From: Nymphaea colorata
Lineage: Eukaryota > Streptophyta > Magnoliopsida > Nymphaeales > Nymphaeaceae
DNA: 64,000 nucleotides
Direction: 5' to 3'
Assembly: GCF_008831285.2 (NCBI RefSeq)
Contig: NC_045138.2
Coordinates: forward strand, 41,469,115 to 41,533,114
This document shows, piece by piece, positions 1 to 12,567 of this stretch. The position numbers and the translations under genes are program-made. Under the pieces are notes generated by a model, which was not told the origin of the DNA, did no database searches, and was given only the letters and a program-made list of their open reading frames with translations. The stretch's first letter is position 1; every line of letters begins with the position of its first letter.

Positions 1-3000
1 CTATGGTGGACATCTTTTTCCTCCCTTTTCTCATAGATAGGTTAGGCAGCACCACCACCACCCTACAGCCCATTTATAGACAGTAATCTCCTATAGTTTG
101 GTAGCCATCTGCACAAACATGAATTTAAAAGGCTATCAACCATGCCTCAACACCCAAGTCAAATAGATCTTAAAGACAAGTGAGCTTTATGCTACAAGAA
201 CATCCCTTTCAATCTCATGTCAGGAATTATTACCGCAGTAACCCTAAATTATCATTGTCACCACCTCCACCAGCACCACCATCCACAATATCTCCACAAC
301 CAACCATCAACAAAAGCAAGTGGTCTTATCATGATTGCTACTTCCAAGGAATCCCAAGCACCAATCTGTAAATTACCAGGAATCAGAACTATGGTTTTAA
401 AGCATCACTAGGAGCAGTTTTTTAGAATTTTATCATTTCTTGATAGATGACCTACAAAACTATATATGGTTGCTCTAATGCAAAGCAAAGATCCTAAAAT
501 TTGTTCTCCTTGCTTCCCGCAAACCTTGTGCGACGTTTGAAGCAAAGAAAGACTTTTCTTTCGTCCTCAAACAGAATTGCTTCTTGCATTAGTTTGGATG
601 AAAAAGAGGGGAAAAAAAAAACAGTGTACGTTGATCGAGTTACGTTCGTCCCATGAATAAGATTGTCATACGCAAAGATCATGCAACCGCCTCCAATATA
701 AGCCATTCAACCAACCCAGATATCAATCGATCTTTATATAATAAAAAGTGGAGACAAACCAAGCGCTCGAATTGTAGTTTGGGTGCCAAAATAACAAGGG
801 AAACTAGCCTATTCCGGAGTATATATAGGTGAACATAGTCAGAATAAACAGACAAGAGTAGCTACCCGGAGTGCAATAGAAAGCGAAGCTGTTTGCGACA
901 CAAAATGAGATTGACCAATAAGATCAACGTAGAAAGCTGTGAAAGAACAACTAAAATAATGCATTTGAGTTCTTAGAAGAAAATATTAAACTGCAGCTCT
1001 TCGAAAATATTGGAAGAAGGGGAAACTAAATCCAGACTACAGTTCTTTGTTCCTCTCCCTTTCTTACCATTAAACTTGGTTTAATAGAGATAACTCAGCT
1101 GGTTGTTATTTGGCAAGAAGTCAGGATCTAATTTTCCATCATAAAAGAATTAAAGAAATTTTGTTGGCACAAAACTCACATGCAGGTAAATGAAAAATGG
1201 CATACATATGCGAAGAAATTGAATGAAAAATTTCAAATGAGGTCAAATATTTTTAAACAAATAAAAAAAAATGGCGAAACAATCCATTTTTCATGTCTTA
1301 CACAGAGGCTATTTACTGGTTTTAACTTCGTGGAAATAAACGGGATGAGCAGGCAGGCAATCAAAGATGCAACATAGACCTAAACGATCACTACCAAATA
1401 AAGTAAAAAATGGAATGCTCAATAGCGCACCAAAACAAAAGCACAAAGAGACTGGAAGTCTCGAAATTTTTGCCCATACATAAAATAAGCAAGACCAGGC
1501 TAGCACTGGAGGCAGCAAAAAGAATGGGCTTGGGAAGAACATATCTATACATGGATTTTCTAATAGTATACTATTCATCGAATCAATAGCATGTGAAAGC
1601 AAGAAGATAAGACCAAGCAACAGCAGACAAACAAAGACAAACTATACGCAGAAAATCTATTTGGGACAACACAAAATTTATGAAATTAACATTATATACT
1701 CCAATAATGCAACTCCATACAAAAAATAACAATGCAGTAAGCAGATTCAAAATGAAGTTTATTCATGCATGAAGAAAGCAATAAGTTCGTTTTTTCTCAC
1801 TGAGGCCTACATCTTTCTATTGAAGCAAATCAACCTTTTTTCCTGCATGCTCTGCTATTTGGTGCTTGATTACCAAATTCAAATAATAACTTGTCAAGAA
1901 ACCTTACTAAATTCAAAAAAATGAAGACATAAAATTAGATTCATATTGTTTCAGCGAGGTCAATGCTCTTTTTCAGATGCACAGCATTCATCCAAAACCA
2001 AGTAAGCAGGATGACTTTTTCTTAAAGTGCAGATGTCTCTTTGTTTTAAAAAGAAAGGGAATATTCAAATTCCAACCAATATATATTAAAAAATAAACAG
2101 AAACTACACCATGTAAATAATGTATTTAAGCCTTTGCAGTATGATTGTAAACTCTGCAGTTGGTTTGGCGGGAACCAGCAAGCGATTCGTCCACATAATC
2201 CAACTCAAGACAGGCAAGATCAAAATCTATTCAAAAGCCACTGAAGACTTAGTTTAAAAGATTGAATGATATGTTGTATCCTTGCATCATATCCGCCAGA
2301 AACACATCTCCTCAGCCTTGCTTCATATCTAGAAGCTAATAAGAACTGTACTTACAGCGCCAAAATTTGGAAGTCTGGATGTTGGTTTAAAATATAAGAA
2401 AAAACATTAATGTTTTATCTCGTAACTCGTATTATGCAAAATAGAGGCTAAATTGTCTGAGGCAGTCGCTCCAAAAACTAAAGACAGAAAGATGATGCTG
2501 TAAATCAGGATTTCTCCTACCCAATCAATTTAAGACCTACAACGGATGAATAAACAAAACAAGGCAAATTAATATTCCTAATCTTTTCTAGGGATGAAAA
2601 ACATCAAGAACCATATTGAAAACATACACCAACAATGTTTGAAACTTTATCACAATATTTACAATGAAGAAATTCATCATTGTGCCTTAATTATGTGAAA
2701 CATAGCTAAAACATGTAAAGGGGGACCTTGCATCATAAAATCCACTGCAGCAAAAAGTGTCACTACAATGTGCTACATTATGCATCGAGAGCATCAATTA
2801 CATCGACAAAGCACATTCCTCGATGCGAAGTAAATGATGAATAGTGAAAAAAAGACATTAGGGAGAAGATATGCCTCTAGAATCCCAGACAAAGTTTAAA
2901 CTTAAATGTGCTAATAACTCAAGGAACATTTTTTATTCCTCAAGTCTGATATTAGCTAACTTAAAGCAAAGAATAAGAAGAAGATTCATCAACAATGATA

Positions 3001-3088
3001 CCGCAGAAACACCAAACGGCAGACTTGGACTTCCCAGAAGTGTGAAAAATAAAAAATAAAAAACAATAGTAGTTAGTTCTGAAACTTT
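1..3088. other. AT-rich spacer without recognisable gene
   Basis: Only short ORFs of low-complexity composition are present in six frames and none resembles a known family. The stretch shows scattered A-rich and T-rich runs, no LTR pairs and no tRNA-like fold that I can see. It could hold the untranslated part of a gene that begins outside the window, but nothing here supports that directly. Confidence 0.55.
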
Positions 3089-3695
3089 CTAAATGGCAGA
3101 TGCTGACAGAAGCCCTCCAAAGGAAATGAATGCAATATCTGTGGCAACTTGAGCGACAAGTTGCATTATTAGGATATGCCTATAATAAGGCGCCCAATAC
3201 TCGCCTCTACCTGCTATCTGTGGTAATGTGTATATCAGAATCTGCCCAATTTCGGAAAAGGATGAAAGTTTCATAAATATTGACAAGCATTGCAACCCAA
3301 TGCATCAAATTTTAATTCCAAACGACGAGCTTTTGAATGATATCCAAAATTAAGGGGAGATTTAATTTAAGCATTCTTGATGAACATCTAAGCAGATAAA
3401 CAACACAAGATAAAGAACTTGTCGATATAAAAGAAGAGATCTGCAGATGATGTTCAAGGGGGATTCGTCTGGATGAGGAATAATCAGTATTTATAAAAAA
3501 AAAAAAAAAAACTAAGGGATAGAATGATATTATTCTCATACCTTCAGAGCTTGATAAGTCAAAAAGGGCAGGAAGGTACGAACTTCATCAATACAAGATA
3601 GAAGAAGGGAGAAAACGAGAGCACAATGAATGTGAGCCACCATGCCAATGGCGGTCCCTTTCAGATGAGCAACCATCAAGGCGGAAAAAGAGTTC
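3089..3695 (-). other. Possible small multi-exon membrane-protein gene, unrecognised
   Basis: On the minus strand an open frame near 3695-3543 follows a pyrimidine tract ending in an AG acceptor and ends at a good donor (AAG followed by GTATGAG at about 3541). Its translation is hydrophobic and protein-like and includes the segment SCIDEVRTFLPFLTYQALK. A second open frame follows a possible acceptor near 3236 and runs to a stop at 3089-3091; it contains RGEYWAPYYRHILIMQLVAQ and further hydrophobic residues. Both segments are in compatible phase if joined directly, giving fewer than 100 residues. I do not recognise the protein. It could be a chance pair of open frames or a decayed gene, and no start codon context stands out. 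Confidence 0.2.
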
Positions 3696-4439
3696 TAAAG
3701 AGGAATGAAAAACAAAAGCAAAAAATGCCACAGAAACAGAAAAGATGACTAAAAAAAGAATGGCAACAATAATAACAATAATGAGAGCAAAGGCCCCGCC
3801 TGACTCATCAGTCGAACTATAGTCCACAAACAAAGCAAAAGCAAAGGGACGCTACCACTCATCAATCCCCCCATGCTTTCAGTCCACCTCTCCTTCCCAT
3901 GGAAGAGACGTTTACTATACCGGCAGGTTTGTGTCAAATCACCAGCTCTCTCTCTCTTTCTCTCTCTCTCGCTCAATTGTGCCATACTATTCATTTTGCT
4001 CCATCAAACCAATGTCATTTCAAGGGAGGAGACAAATGCAAATCACAGGAAATTATTATTTCTTGAGCCCAACGAAAGATAAAAAGAAAGAAAGGTACAG
4101 TCATTTGCACTCCTCTAGAGATAAACTCTCTTAAACTTGTCATAAAATCGATGATTATTATATGTTCGAGAATTCCAAACAAGACTCAAGAGATCCCTCC
4201 ATGAATGACAAACATCACACGACCCAAGCCCCCATACCCTCTCTCTCTCTCTCTCTCCTGACCAAGAGTAACCAACAGCCACCACTCTTCCAAAAATGAG
4301 AAAAAAGAGAACTCTTTTTGTATCGACCCCAGATTTCATGATTTGAGACGTTAGAGAGTTACACAGACACGAGGAAAAAACAATGGCGACAAGGATGCAT
4401 ACATGCTAGAACACTAGACAGACTATAAGTGACGATGAT

Positions 4440-4476
4440 CATCTATCTATCCATCTATCTACCAGTCTATCTATAT
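4440..4476. repeat. ATCT-type tetranucleotide microsatellite
   Basis: Interrupted ATCT/CATCT repeats lie about 70 bp past the stop codon of the SHI-related gene, probably in its 3' untranslated region. Confidence 0.7.
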
Positions 4477-4541
4477 CAAACTATGCTAATGGTGTAACAC
4501 CAATCTTGCCTATTCTAATCCTTCTTGTTCCTGTTCCAGCT

Positions 4542-5954
4542 TCAATTCATTGGGTTGCCGTAATTCGCACCTCCGAGCATCCCACTAGAAGAAGCTGCTG
4601 CTGCCGCAGCAGCGGCCGCAGCAACTGCGTAAGCGTCGCTAGCATCAAGAATTGAGGACAAAGATGATGCATTGGCATTCTTACCGCTACCACCACCACC
4701 ACCACCAGCGGCAAGATCACCAAGATGAAGCTCTGAGAGATTGGGCAGCGACGAGGACGACGAATCGTCGAGGCCTTGATCATAGAGAAAGCCCTTGAAC
4801 ACGCGTCCGCCGATCTTGACGGCTGCCTGGTAAGCGTACTCGTCGTCTCCATCCTCGATTGAGGTCACCCGGACGCACTTGAACACCGCCGGAGCGGTGA
4901 CATGCCCCGGCAATCCGCTTCCTCCCATATCCATTTCTGCGGGGGAAAAATAAAAAGAAAACGGCAATAAGTGGAAGATAACGACGAAGGACGAGAGGGA
5001 AGGGGAAGAGAGAGAGAGAATTGGGGAGGAAGTTCACTTGCCTTGGTGACTGGAGCCAGTGTCGAAGCTGCGAGAGGGGGTGGTGGCGGAGTTGGAGGTA
5101 AGCGACGCGGCGGCTTGAGAGGAGGAGAGCCGGGGCTTCTTCCCGGTGTTGGTGGTGGCGGTGGCGGAGGAGTGGACGAACTGCTGCCGCTCCCGGCGCC
5201 TCGCCGCCGGCACCCACGTGCTCTTCACGTGGGTGGGGCACTCGAACCCCCGGCTCTTGCAGCATGTACGGCACCGCCGGTGGCTGCAGTCCTTCTTGGC
5301 CTGGTTGCCGCAGTCCTGGCAGGTGGTGCCACCGCTGCTTCCGGTACCAAGCGCCGCTTCCATCGTCGGGATCCCCGCCACCGCGCGCTGGTGATGGTGG
5401 TGCCACAGCTGAAATTCCGACATCCTCCGCCTCTCCTCGTCGTCGTTGTTGCTATCATTGGCCATGACATGAGCAAGTTGGTGCTGAGGCAGCGAGTGCA
5501 ACAAGCTTGGTGGTTGCTGCTGGGGAGGAGCAGGTGGTGGGGGCGGAGGAGGAGCAAGAGAAGGAGACGGCTGGGGTAGGGAGGGGGCGAGGACGGGGAA
5601 GAGGGAGGACGCCTGAGGGTCGGAGGATGAGTGGAAAAGGAAGACGTCCCGGAGACCGACCATGCTTATCTCAGGGGGGAGAGGGAGGGAGAGCGGGAGG
5701 GGTATGCTATTGTAGTTGACGATTTGCTGATGGTGGTGGTGGTGGAGGGTCCTAGAGCTACCGCTGCTGGCGCCACCACCAACAACGGCAGCAGCGGCGG
5801 GGGCGGTCGTGGTGGCGGTGGAGGGAGTAGGCCATCCTCCTCCGAGTCCTCCATTGAAACCGAGGCAGAGGTCTCCGGCGATTCTCGAGTCCGCGGGAGC
5901 GGGGAGCCAATCGGAGCCACCACCGTCGAGTGCCGATCTCCTTGAGGCAGCCAC
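4542..5954 (-). CDS. SHI/STY/LRP1-family zinc-finger transcription factor, two exons
   Basis: Exon 1 spans 5954-5042 and exon 2 spans 4936-4542, giving 435 residues. Residues 212-242 hold the RING-like zinc finger of the SHI family, beginning [17 protein letters not shown] with its conserved Cys/His ligands, followed by a basic RRRER stretch. Exon 2 carries the IGGH dimerisation domain (about residues 315-359, [10 protein letters not shown] through KGFLYDQG), although the name motif reads IGGR here. Low-complexity His, Pro/Gln, Gly and Ala runs fill the rest. Known members bind DNA in the nucleus and promote auxin biosynthesis genes in gynoecium, stamen and leaf development. The start is the first ATG of the frame and gives a family-typical N terminus (a DWLPAP motif, then a Gly-rich stretch). 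The only donor that keeps phase with good consensus is GC (AAG/GCAAGT), so the intron is probably GC-AG. A pyrimidine-rich leader lies upstream. Confidence 0.93.
4937..5041 (-). other. Probable GC-AG intron of the SHI-related gene
   Basis: The 105-bp intron starts GCAAGTGAAC directly after exon sequence ending CACCAAG and ends in a pyrimidine tract plus CCCCCGCAG. Exon 2 must begin two bases before a codon boundary to read the IGGH domain. The GC donor satisfies this; the nearest GT sites either break the phase or match the donor consensus poorly. Splicing yields the junction SSHQ-EMDMGG. Confidence 0.75.
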
Positions 5955-6420
5955 CGCTAGTGCCTTTAGGTGGGGGTTTTTTGTGCTTTAGAGAGAGAAA
6001 GAATAGAGTGAGAGGATCTGAGAAAAGATCGCGGCTCTCTTTTCTTTCTCCTGCTTCGAGTGACTGCAAATTCTCTCTGCACACACTCTGCTACGAAGAA
6101 AAAGAAAATAGACAAAAAAAATTAGAATAATAGGTAGAGTCGTAGAGAGAGAGAGAGACAGCGCGCGCGGGGGAGGAGGGAGAGATGGGAAAGGAATTGG
6201 AGGATAAACTGGTGAGGAAAATAAGTGAAAAATGATACAAGTTAGAAAGGGAGCGAGAAAAATAGAGTATTAGGAGGCTGCCTGCTCCTCTCTCTCTCTC
6301 TTAAGGGGACTCAAGGACGACCTGCCTACATCAACACCACCACCTTCTCCTCACTTCACACACGCACGCGTTAAGAGAGAAAGAGAAAGAAATAGAGAGA
6401 GAAACGATCCATATTTCGTT
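5955..6420 (-). promoter_or_regulatory. Probable 5' leader and proximal promoter of the SHI-related gene
   Basis: Read on the minus strand this is rich in CT/TC runs (6141-6160, 6290-6301 and 6376-6403), as is common in plant 5' leaders and promoters. I do not see a clear TATA box at a convincing spacing, so the transcription start cannot be placed. Confidence 0.4.
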
Positions 6421-8600
6421 AATGATATCTATCGTTCGATCTACATGGTACAAATGCCACCACTACCACCATCATCAAAGGACCTTTTGGTGGTCTTTTG
6501 TTCCTCCTCCCTTTCTTTTGGTCTTATTTTTTTAATGTCAAAAACGAGAAAAGAGATACCAAGGAAATGACACATGGATGCTTGTTCTTCCGTTTAAAGG
6601 ACCATGTGGTCCTGTGCCTGCACAAAACTCAGATACCAAACTCGTTTCTGGAAAAAAAAAAAAAAAGAAATTGAACTTCCAAGGACCAAGATGCCTTTAG
6701 ATCTTTGAGAAATACGACTCCCCAAAAACTAGTTTCTTCGAATGAAAAGAAAACATGGTGTTCTCGATCGTTTTAGAAGAAGAAAAACTAATGGGGACAC
6801 TTGAAGTTGGAAGAACATGACCAGGCACTTCACTGAACTCGATTTCTCGAGCCTTGGATAGTGAGATTCGGTGGACCTTGACAGCTGATTTGCATATGGG
6901 GATTGCTGATGCGTGTTGGCTTTGTGGGACAGAAATCGAAAGCATGGTCTTGGGGAGCACACGTCCACTGAGCTCTAAATGAAGTTGACATCTCACTCTT
7001 CTAACTAGTTAGATCTCAAATTAGCAAAGTTCGACATGACTTCTCTAATGAATATTTGATCTTCTTGTTTGGTTCGAGAGCCGATCCAAGACGGGTACCT
7101 CTCGAGGGGCATTCTTGCCATCTCACCATCAATGTTTTCTTCTGGTACGTAGCTGAAGCAGATAGCTGAAACTCGATGCAGTGAGGGACCCCTGAGTCTT
7201 TCACCTACAAGTGCAGGACCTTCATGTCCGCTTCATCGACAAGCCAATGGCAACGTCTAGTTACATTCCAACTTTGAACTTGAAGAGAGAGACAGATTCC
7301 TGGTTACTCGAACTACAGATCGAGTCACTTTTACAGTTACCAACTGGAGAGAAGAACCGAAATAAATAAGAGAGAGGGACGGAGAGATCTTTCTAATTTC
7401 CTTCTTCCTTCGTCTCTTAGTTTTCTTAACTCAAGGATCTTTCTTGAGTCGTCATTCTCTCTGGGGTCCCGGAAGACATTATGGCGATCATCGCTCATAT
7501 TCTCTCTCAGTGAATATGATGGTTTTCTCCGATATCAAAAGAAGAAGGAACTTCTGATGAATCTTGCCCATAATGACTCTCTAAAACAGGTGCAGTCTCT
7601 GATCTTATGTCACCAGTGGAGAGAGTGAGTTCTGGTGGGGACCTCCCCATCTGGTAGAGTAAAGCAACTTTTCTTGCGGTTGGTAAAAGCTCTCTCTCTC
7701 TCTTGTCATCACAGTGATAAATGCAAGTGGGAAGACAATAATTCAGAGCGCGGGTAGCCCTCAACAACAGATGACCATTTGAAATGCTCTCTGTTGATGA
7801 TGGCAAGCACAAATATATGATGCAAATGATCTTGGGAGGAAAACCTGAAACCTGCATATGATTACAAGGAAAAACTTGGGAAACATGGTTAAGAAAGGAG
7901 GAGAATTACAGAGTCTTCTGTAAGAAACAGAAGTTTTATGGCTCGTTCCTTGAAATCGTTTCTAGCTCATTTAACACAAATTGATGCAACAATTTAATAG
8001 TTCTTGTTAGCATGCGTGTCTGGGAAAAAGCTGTGTAGTACGATAGTATTCATCGCATAACTAAAAGATGGTGCACCTAAAGTCATTTCAAGAAAAAAAA
8101 ATCAAAATGTTTGACAGAAATTTGTGGGTATGAAAAGAATGGTACTGCAGATTATGATGGTTTTGAGATTTTGCGAGGATGAAAAGAACTGTACTGCATC
8201 ATTTTTTTCTCTTTTTAGTGCACCATTTTCTTCTCTTTGGTGAGAGAAATTATGATGGTGGCCATGGCGGACGTATTTTACCATAACCGGGAGAGAATAC
8301 AGCGGTTCCTATGCTGCTGCACTTACATAAGTTTTCCACATTTGAGAAATGAACTCGGATGTACAAAGATAACAAAGTTTTCGGAGCCAAAATGTGAGTT
8401 TCTTCTTCTTCGTTTTTCTCGATTTCCTAATTTTCTTTTCTCCAACCGAGAAAGGTTAAAAGAAGGGGTTTGGACTCGCATGTGCTTGTCCTTTCTTAAG
8501 ATCGGCTTCCATCCTTTTTTTCTTTTCGATCTTTTCGATTATGAGAGAAACTGAGAAAGAGAAAAAAACGAAAAGGAAAGAAAGGTTTGCCTTTTTCTCC
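6421..8600. other. Spacer with unrecognised minus-strand open frames
   Basis: Open frames of 99 codons (6697-6996) and 116 codons (7507-7857) on the minus strand have normal amino-acid composition, but I recognise no domain. The second ends with a Ser/Glu-rich tail. They could be exons of a small unknown gene, a decayed gene or chance. I could not link them with convincing splice sites. Confidence 0.3.
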
Positions 8601-10060
8601 TGCTTCGCTGCTCTATGAAATTAACAGTGGCAATGAAATTGCAGAAAAAGGCTATCAGAGAAGAGGGGAAGCTGCCCGTGGACCTCACTACTACCAGTAC
8701 ACACCCTCCCCATGAGAAGAACGCTATTTTCCGAGCGTGCCAGTACTGTGTTACCCATGGGTCCTCTCTCTCTCACTCTCTCTCTCTCTCTCTCTCCAGA
8801 CCTTCTGCTTGGATCTTGGATCCGAGGGTTCTTCTACTCCCCTCCCCTCAAACTTCTCCTGCTAAAACTAAACACAAATTCTATTCTATCTCGATCTCTC
8901 AGCAGAAACAAACAGGAAAAAGCAAATTGGTTCTCGAGAAAAATTATTGGCACGATGGAGCAAGAGGGTCCCACGCAAAAAATCCTCGTCCGTACGAACC
9001 CCGAGAGACTCCCCTTCTCTCATCAACTTCCGTGATTCTCTCTCCTTTCTCTCTCTAGCGTGAATGATTTTCCCTGCGCTCCTGTCTCTCCTGTTAATCT
9101 CCATGGTTTTCACTGTGGTAATTATCTTTCCTTCCCTCCGCCAAACATGCATCGATTCTTTTCTCGACACCCCACCTTCTGATCTTAATGAAAAGATGTT
9201 TACAACCCCGTTTGCGCCTCCCTGTTTTTAATTCCTTTGCTACCATGTTGGGAGATGTTCATCATTGTGGAATCATGTTCCTTCACCAGTGAACACACCT
9301 CTCTCTCTCTCTCTTCCTCTTTCTCTCTCTCCCCATCTTGTCATTACAGACACAGAGGAAGCAGCTTTCCCATTCTTGCAGCAGCCCTGTTATGTTATCT
9401 GCAGCCAATTGATTAATGCCGCTTGGTAATGATTGTGATTAGTAGCGGGAACCAGAATAAAGAAGTTCGCGGTCATCTTCCGACTCGCCCTGTCACGAGA
9501 GCGCCGAGCATACTTTTAAAGAGCCGCCCGCTTCTTTATCTGTGCACCTTGGGATTGCAAAAACACGTTAGATCCCTTGTGTTACAATTATTAATAAAAG
9601 CATGGCCACATTCGCATTAAACAATTCGCGGCATCGATGCCTCTTAATAGATAAGATAGTTTACTGTAAAGTCGTATAAAAAAATTTTACGTACACTCTC
9701 TTTCTTTCAATGTCACATTTATCATAAATCACTTCTTTTAAATCACTCTCTCTATATATTTTATATATATATTTATAAAGACAGTGTATGTGCCACTATT
9801 CTTTGACTTGGGTATGCATATTTTCAGGAGAAGGGACATGCAGTGGACCAATGAGTTGAGAGTTGACCTGAGCTTGGGCCACTTTAAACCCATTTGAGTA
9901 TAAGGCTAAGTTGCAGTGGGACAGTTGGTTCACAGGTAACGTATGACAAGATAGGATGGTCCACAAAAACAAAAGTACATACTAAAGATTTATTAATACA
10001 TATATACATATGTCACTGAAAAGGATAACGGGTTGAAGAACTTGGTTGGCTATACTTTCA
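8601..10060. other. Spacer with CT microsatellites, no gene seen
   Basis: Pyrimidine repeats occur at 8763-8797 and 9299-9330. Two overlapping plus-strand open frames near 8.6-9.06 kb read through the CT repeat and consist largely of Ser/Leu from it, so they are not treated as genes. Confidence 0.5.
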
Positions 10061-10066
10061 AAAATG

Positions 10067-10186
10067 CTTTAGGTTGTGTTTGATTCTTCGTGAATTTCAA
10101 ATTGGTGGAATCTCAAATCTGTGATAACCGAAACTACAGTTGTATCACTTAAGATCAAATCTACAGTAATCAAACACAACTTAAAG
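10067..10186. mobile_element. 120-bp MITE with near-perfect terminal inverted repeats
   Basis: The left end reads CTTTAGGTTGTGTTTGATT and the right end is its inverted complement with one mismatch over 19 bp. The inner sequence continues a weaker inverted arrangement. There is no coding capacity. TTA trinucleotides at both ends could be the target duplication of a PIF/Harbinger-type element, but family assignment is an inference. A truncated relative of the left end lies at about 16316-16340. Confidence 0.7.
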
Positions 10187-12230
10187 AAAAAGAGGATGAT
10201 GTACATATTTATGTAATAAATGTAAAAAAAGTAAAGTTGGCACGGTAATTTGGATTCGAAGGGAAACAAGTGGAAGCAAATACATTGACTAAAAGTACAA
10301 AGAAGCCATGTATTAGGGGGAATAAAATAGTGAGAGAGTGAAGGAGAGAGGAGGGAGATGGGGGTTCTTGTGATCCGGGCATTATTTATTGCTTTACCGA
10401 GGCGTTAAATAAGGAAATGTTTGAAAATAGGAATGTGAAAGCAGCGTCGTCAGTGAAAAAGCGGCGCTCATCAGAGATTGTCCGAATGGAGTGAAAACAT
10501 GAGCCCCTTGGCCCTTCTCCTTCCCTCATGCTTTCCTGCAAAGGCCTCTCCATCTTGCATAGACTTTAGACTCTCTTCTTCTTGAGAGTTGGTACCACGA
10601 GATGCTGCCTCACTGAAGTTCATATGTAAACATAAATGAACTGATATATTAAGCTCATCTAATCTAATGCTATCTATTAAGAATTGAATGGGAGACGAAG
10701 GTGGGGAGGTTGAGGATCTTGACTATTTGTGATTATTTAATACATGGAGACATGTGGAGAAGGAGTTGTGTGTGTTATGAATATATATGGATATGGAGTT
10801 GAAGGGGAGGTGGGTTATGTGGGAGGAGTGTGTAGGAGAAGAGGGGGCAAAGAGGGTGCAGTGGGGATGACAATGATCTGTTTCACTAGGAATCAATCGA
10901 AGGGTGCGGAGCCCGATGACCAGCAGCACCAGCATAGGAATTCACCACCTCTCTCTCTCAACCAATTCCATCGCTCTTTCTCTCTGCGCTTTGGCTTTAA
11001 TAATTAATAAAGATATGAAGAGAAACAGGTGACCCGGCTTTCGAAACGCCTCGAGCCCTGCGAGCCGCGATTCTCTCAGACCGAGCCCCCACCGGAAGAA
11101 GGCAGAGCCGTACCTCCATTGCTCCTTCTTCCCGCTCTCCCTCAGTCGCTCCTCCTGCTTACCACCTCGTTGGCTGAGAATCGTTTTAACTGCTTCCTTC
11201 CTCCTCTTCTTCAATATATCAATCCTTCCCCCTGCATATTTTATTCAGTTTAATCGGCTCATTTCTTAATTTTGTCTCATTACTTTCTGTGTTTTATTAA
11301 ATGGTGCTCAGTAAACACTCGGGACCTTTTTGTTTTTGAGGATTAGGTACCTCAAAAAAAAAAACAATTTGTTAAGTTGTTCTATGTATATATATATAAA
11401 AATAAGTGTGATCATACGATACCATTTGGGTTTGGGTAAGAGATAAAAATTAGATCATTTAAAATTTGTGTTTAAAAGGATTTTAAACAAATGTGAGCAT
11501 TCTAATGTGTCTATAAATACCAGTTTAATATAAGTTATGCTTTAGTTCAAGTTATTTTTCTCAAACAGAAAGAAGAAAACTTTCTGTTAGCAAAATTTTA
11601 ATAGTTCTAAGAGCCATTCGTTTTTTATTATTAAAAACATATTGTTTAATTAAAAAACAGTCAACTTAATATATGTTTTTTCACCAAATCACTGCTGAGA
11701 TCTTAAAAAAATATGTTAATAATCTGTTTTAATGAATCTGGTGGCTTTTGTCTCTTACCCAAATGATGTGGTACCAACTTTTCAATATACATATATGTTA
11801 GGTTCTTTTTTGTCAAGCGATATAATAAAAATAGTTTGTATAGGACAACATTGTTAGAAAAGAAATTGTAGCTTTAATTAAGCTTTTTTGTTATAGTCTT
11901 TTATGGAAAGTATAACGATTCTTATAGGGTAGGAAAAATTTTATTAATTAACGCCAATCAATTATATCATAATAACGGTAATATTTGTTATTAACAATAT
12001 TGTGGTTATCAATGGGGAGGAGTTGACCTTGTCCCCTCTTTTGTGGGGAGGAAGTCATTTAAGAAATGAAGATGGTACGGCGGCAAAGACCATCGTTTTC
12101 CTCACTTTTCTATTTATGCCGAGGGCGATTCGTTCTGTATTCATTGTTTTGCAGAAGAAGTGTTTGTTTGTGGACGCCAACTTCACCGCGATTCCATTGC
12201 CTTCCGTTTTCACAACTTGTACCCGATGCC
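10187..12230. other. Spacer, no recognised gene
   Basis: A moderately GC-rich patch at 10.74-11.25 kb has short open frames on both strands, but none resembles a known protein. The rest is AT-rich (11.3-12.0 kb is very AT-rich). Confidence 0.5.
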
Positions 12231-12567
12231 CAGGGCCGCACAACGAACTCAAACAACCCTAACTCGCTAGAAAAAACTAGGTTCGTGTTGACTCGTTTAT
12301 AAATGAGTCGAGTTCGAGCTTACAAAGACAATCGAAACAATAAACAATCGAGTTCAAGTTTCAGAAACTCGAGAGACTGGTATTTTATATACCGGTTTCA
12401 CAAGTTATATAAGTATGAGTTAAATGGGTTAAACTAGTCGAGTTCTAGCTCGATTTTGTGTAGTTGAGTCGAGCTCGACTTGAGTTCGAGCCAAGCTCAA
12501 GCTTTTTAAGTCGAGTCGAACTCAAGCTGACCAAGCTCAAGCTCGACTCAGCTCGTGTGCAGCCCTA
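12231..12567. mobile_element. Degenerate hAT-like MITE rich in TCGAG motifs
   Basis: Left end CAGGGCCGCACAACGA and right end, inverted, TAGGGCTGCACACGA form an imperfect terminal inverted repeat. The body is packed with TCGAGTTCGAGC-type words, shared with the element at 39174-39621. No 8-bp target duplication is visible, so the insertion is old or the ends are misjudged. Confidence 0.45.

Noticed and set aside
4971-5579. 202-codon plus-strand open frame rich in Gly and Arg
   Set aside because: It is the antisense shadow of exon 1 of the SHI-related gene in GC-rich sequence.
8615-9058. 147-codon plus-strand open frame
   Set aside because: It reads through a CT microsatellite (Ser-Leu repeats) and shows no conserved domain.
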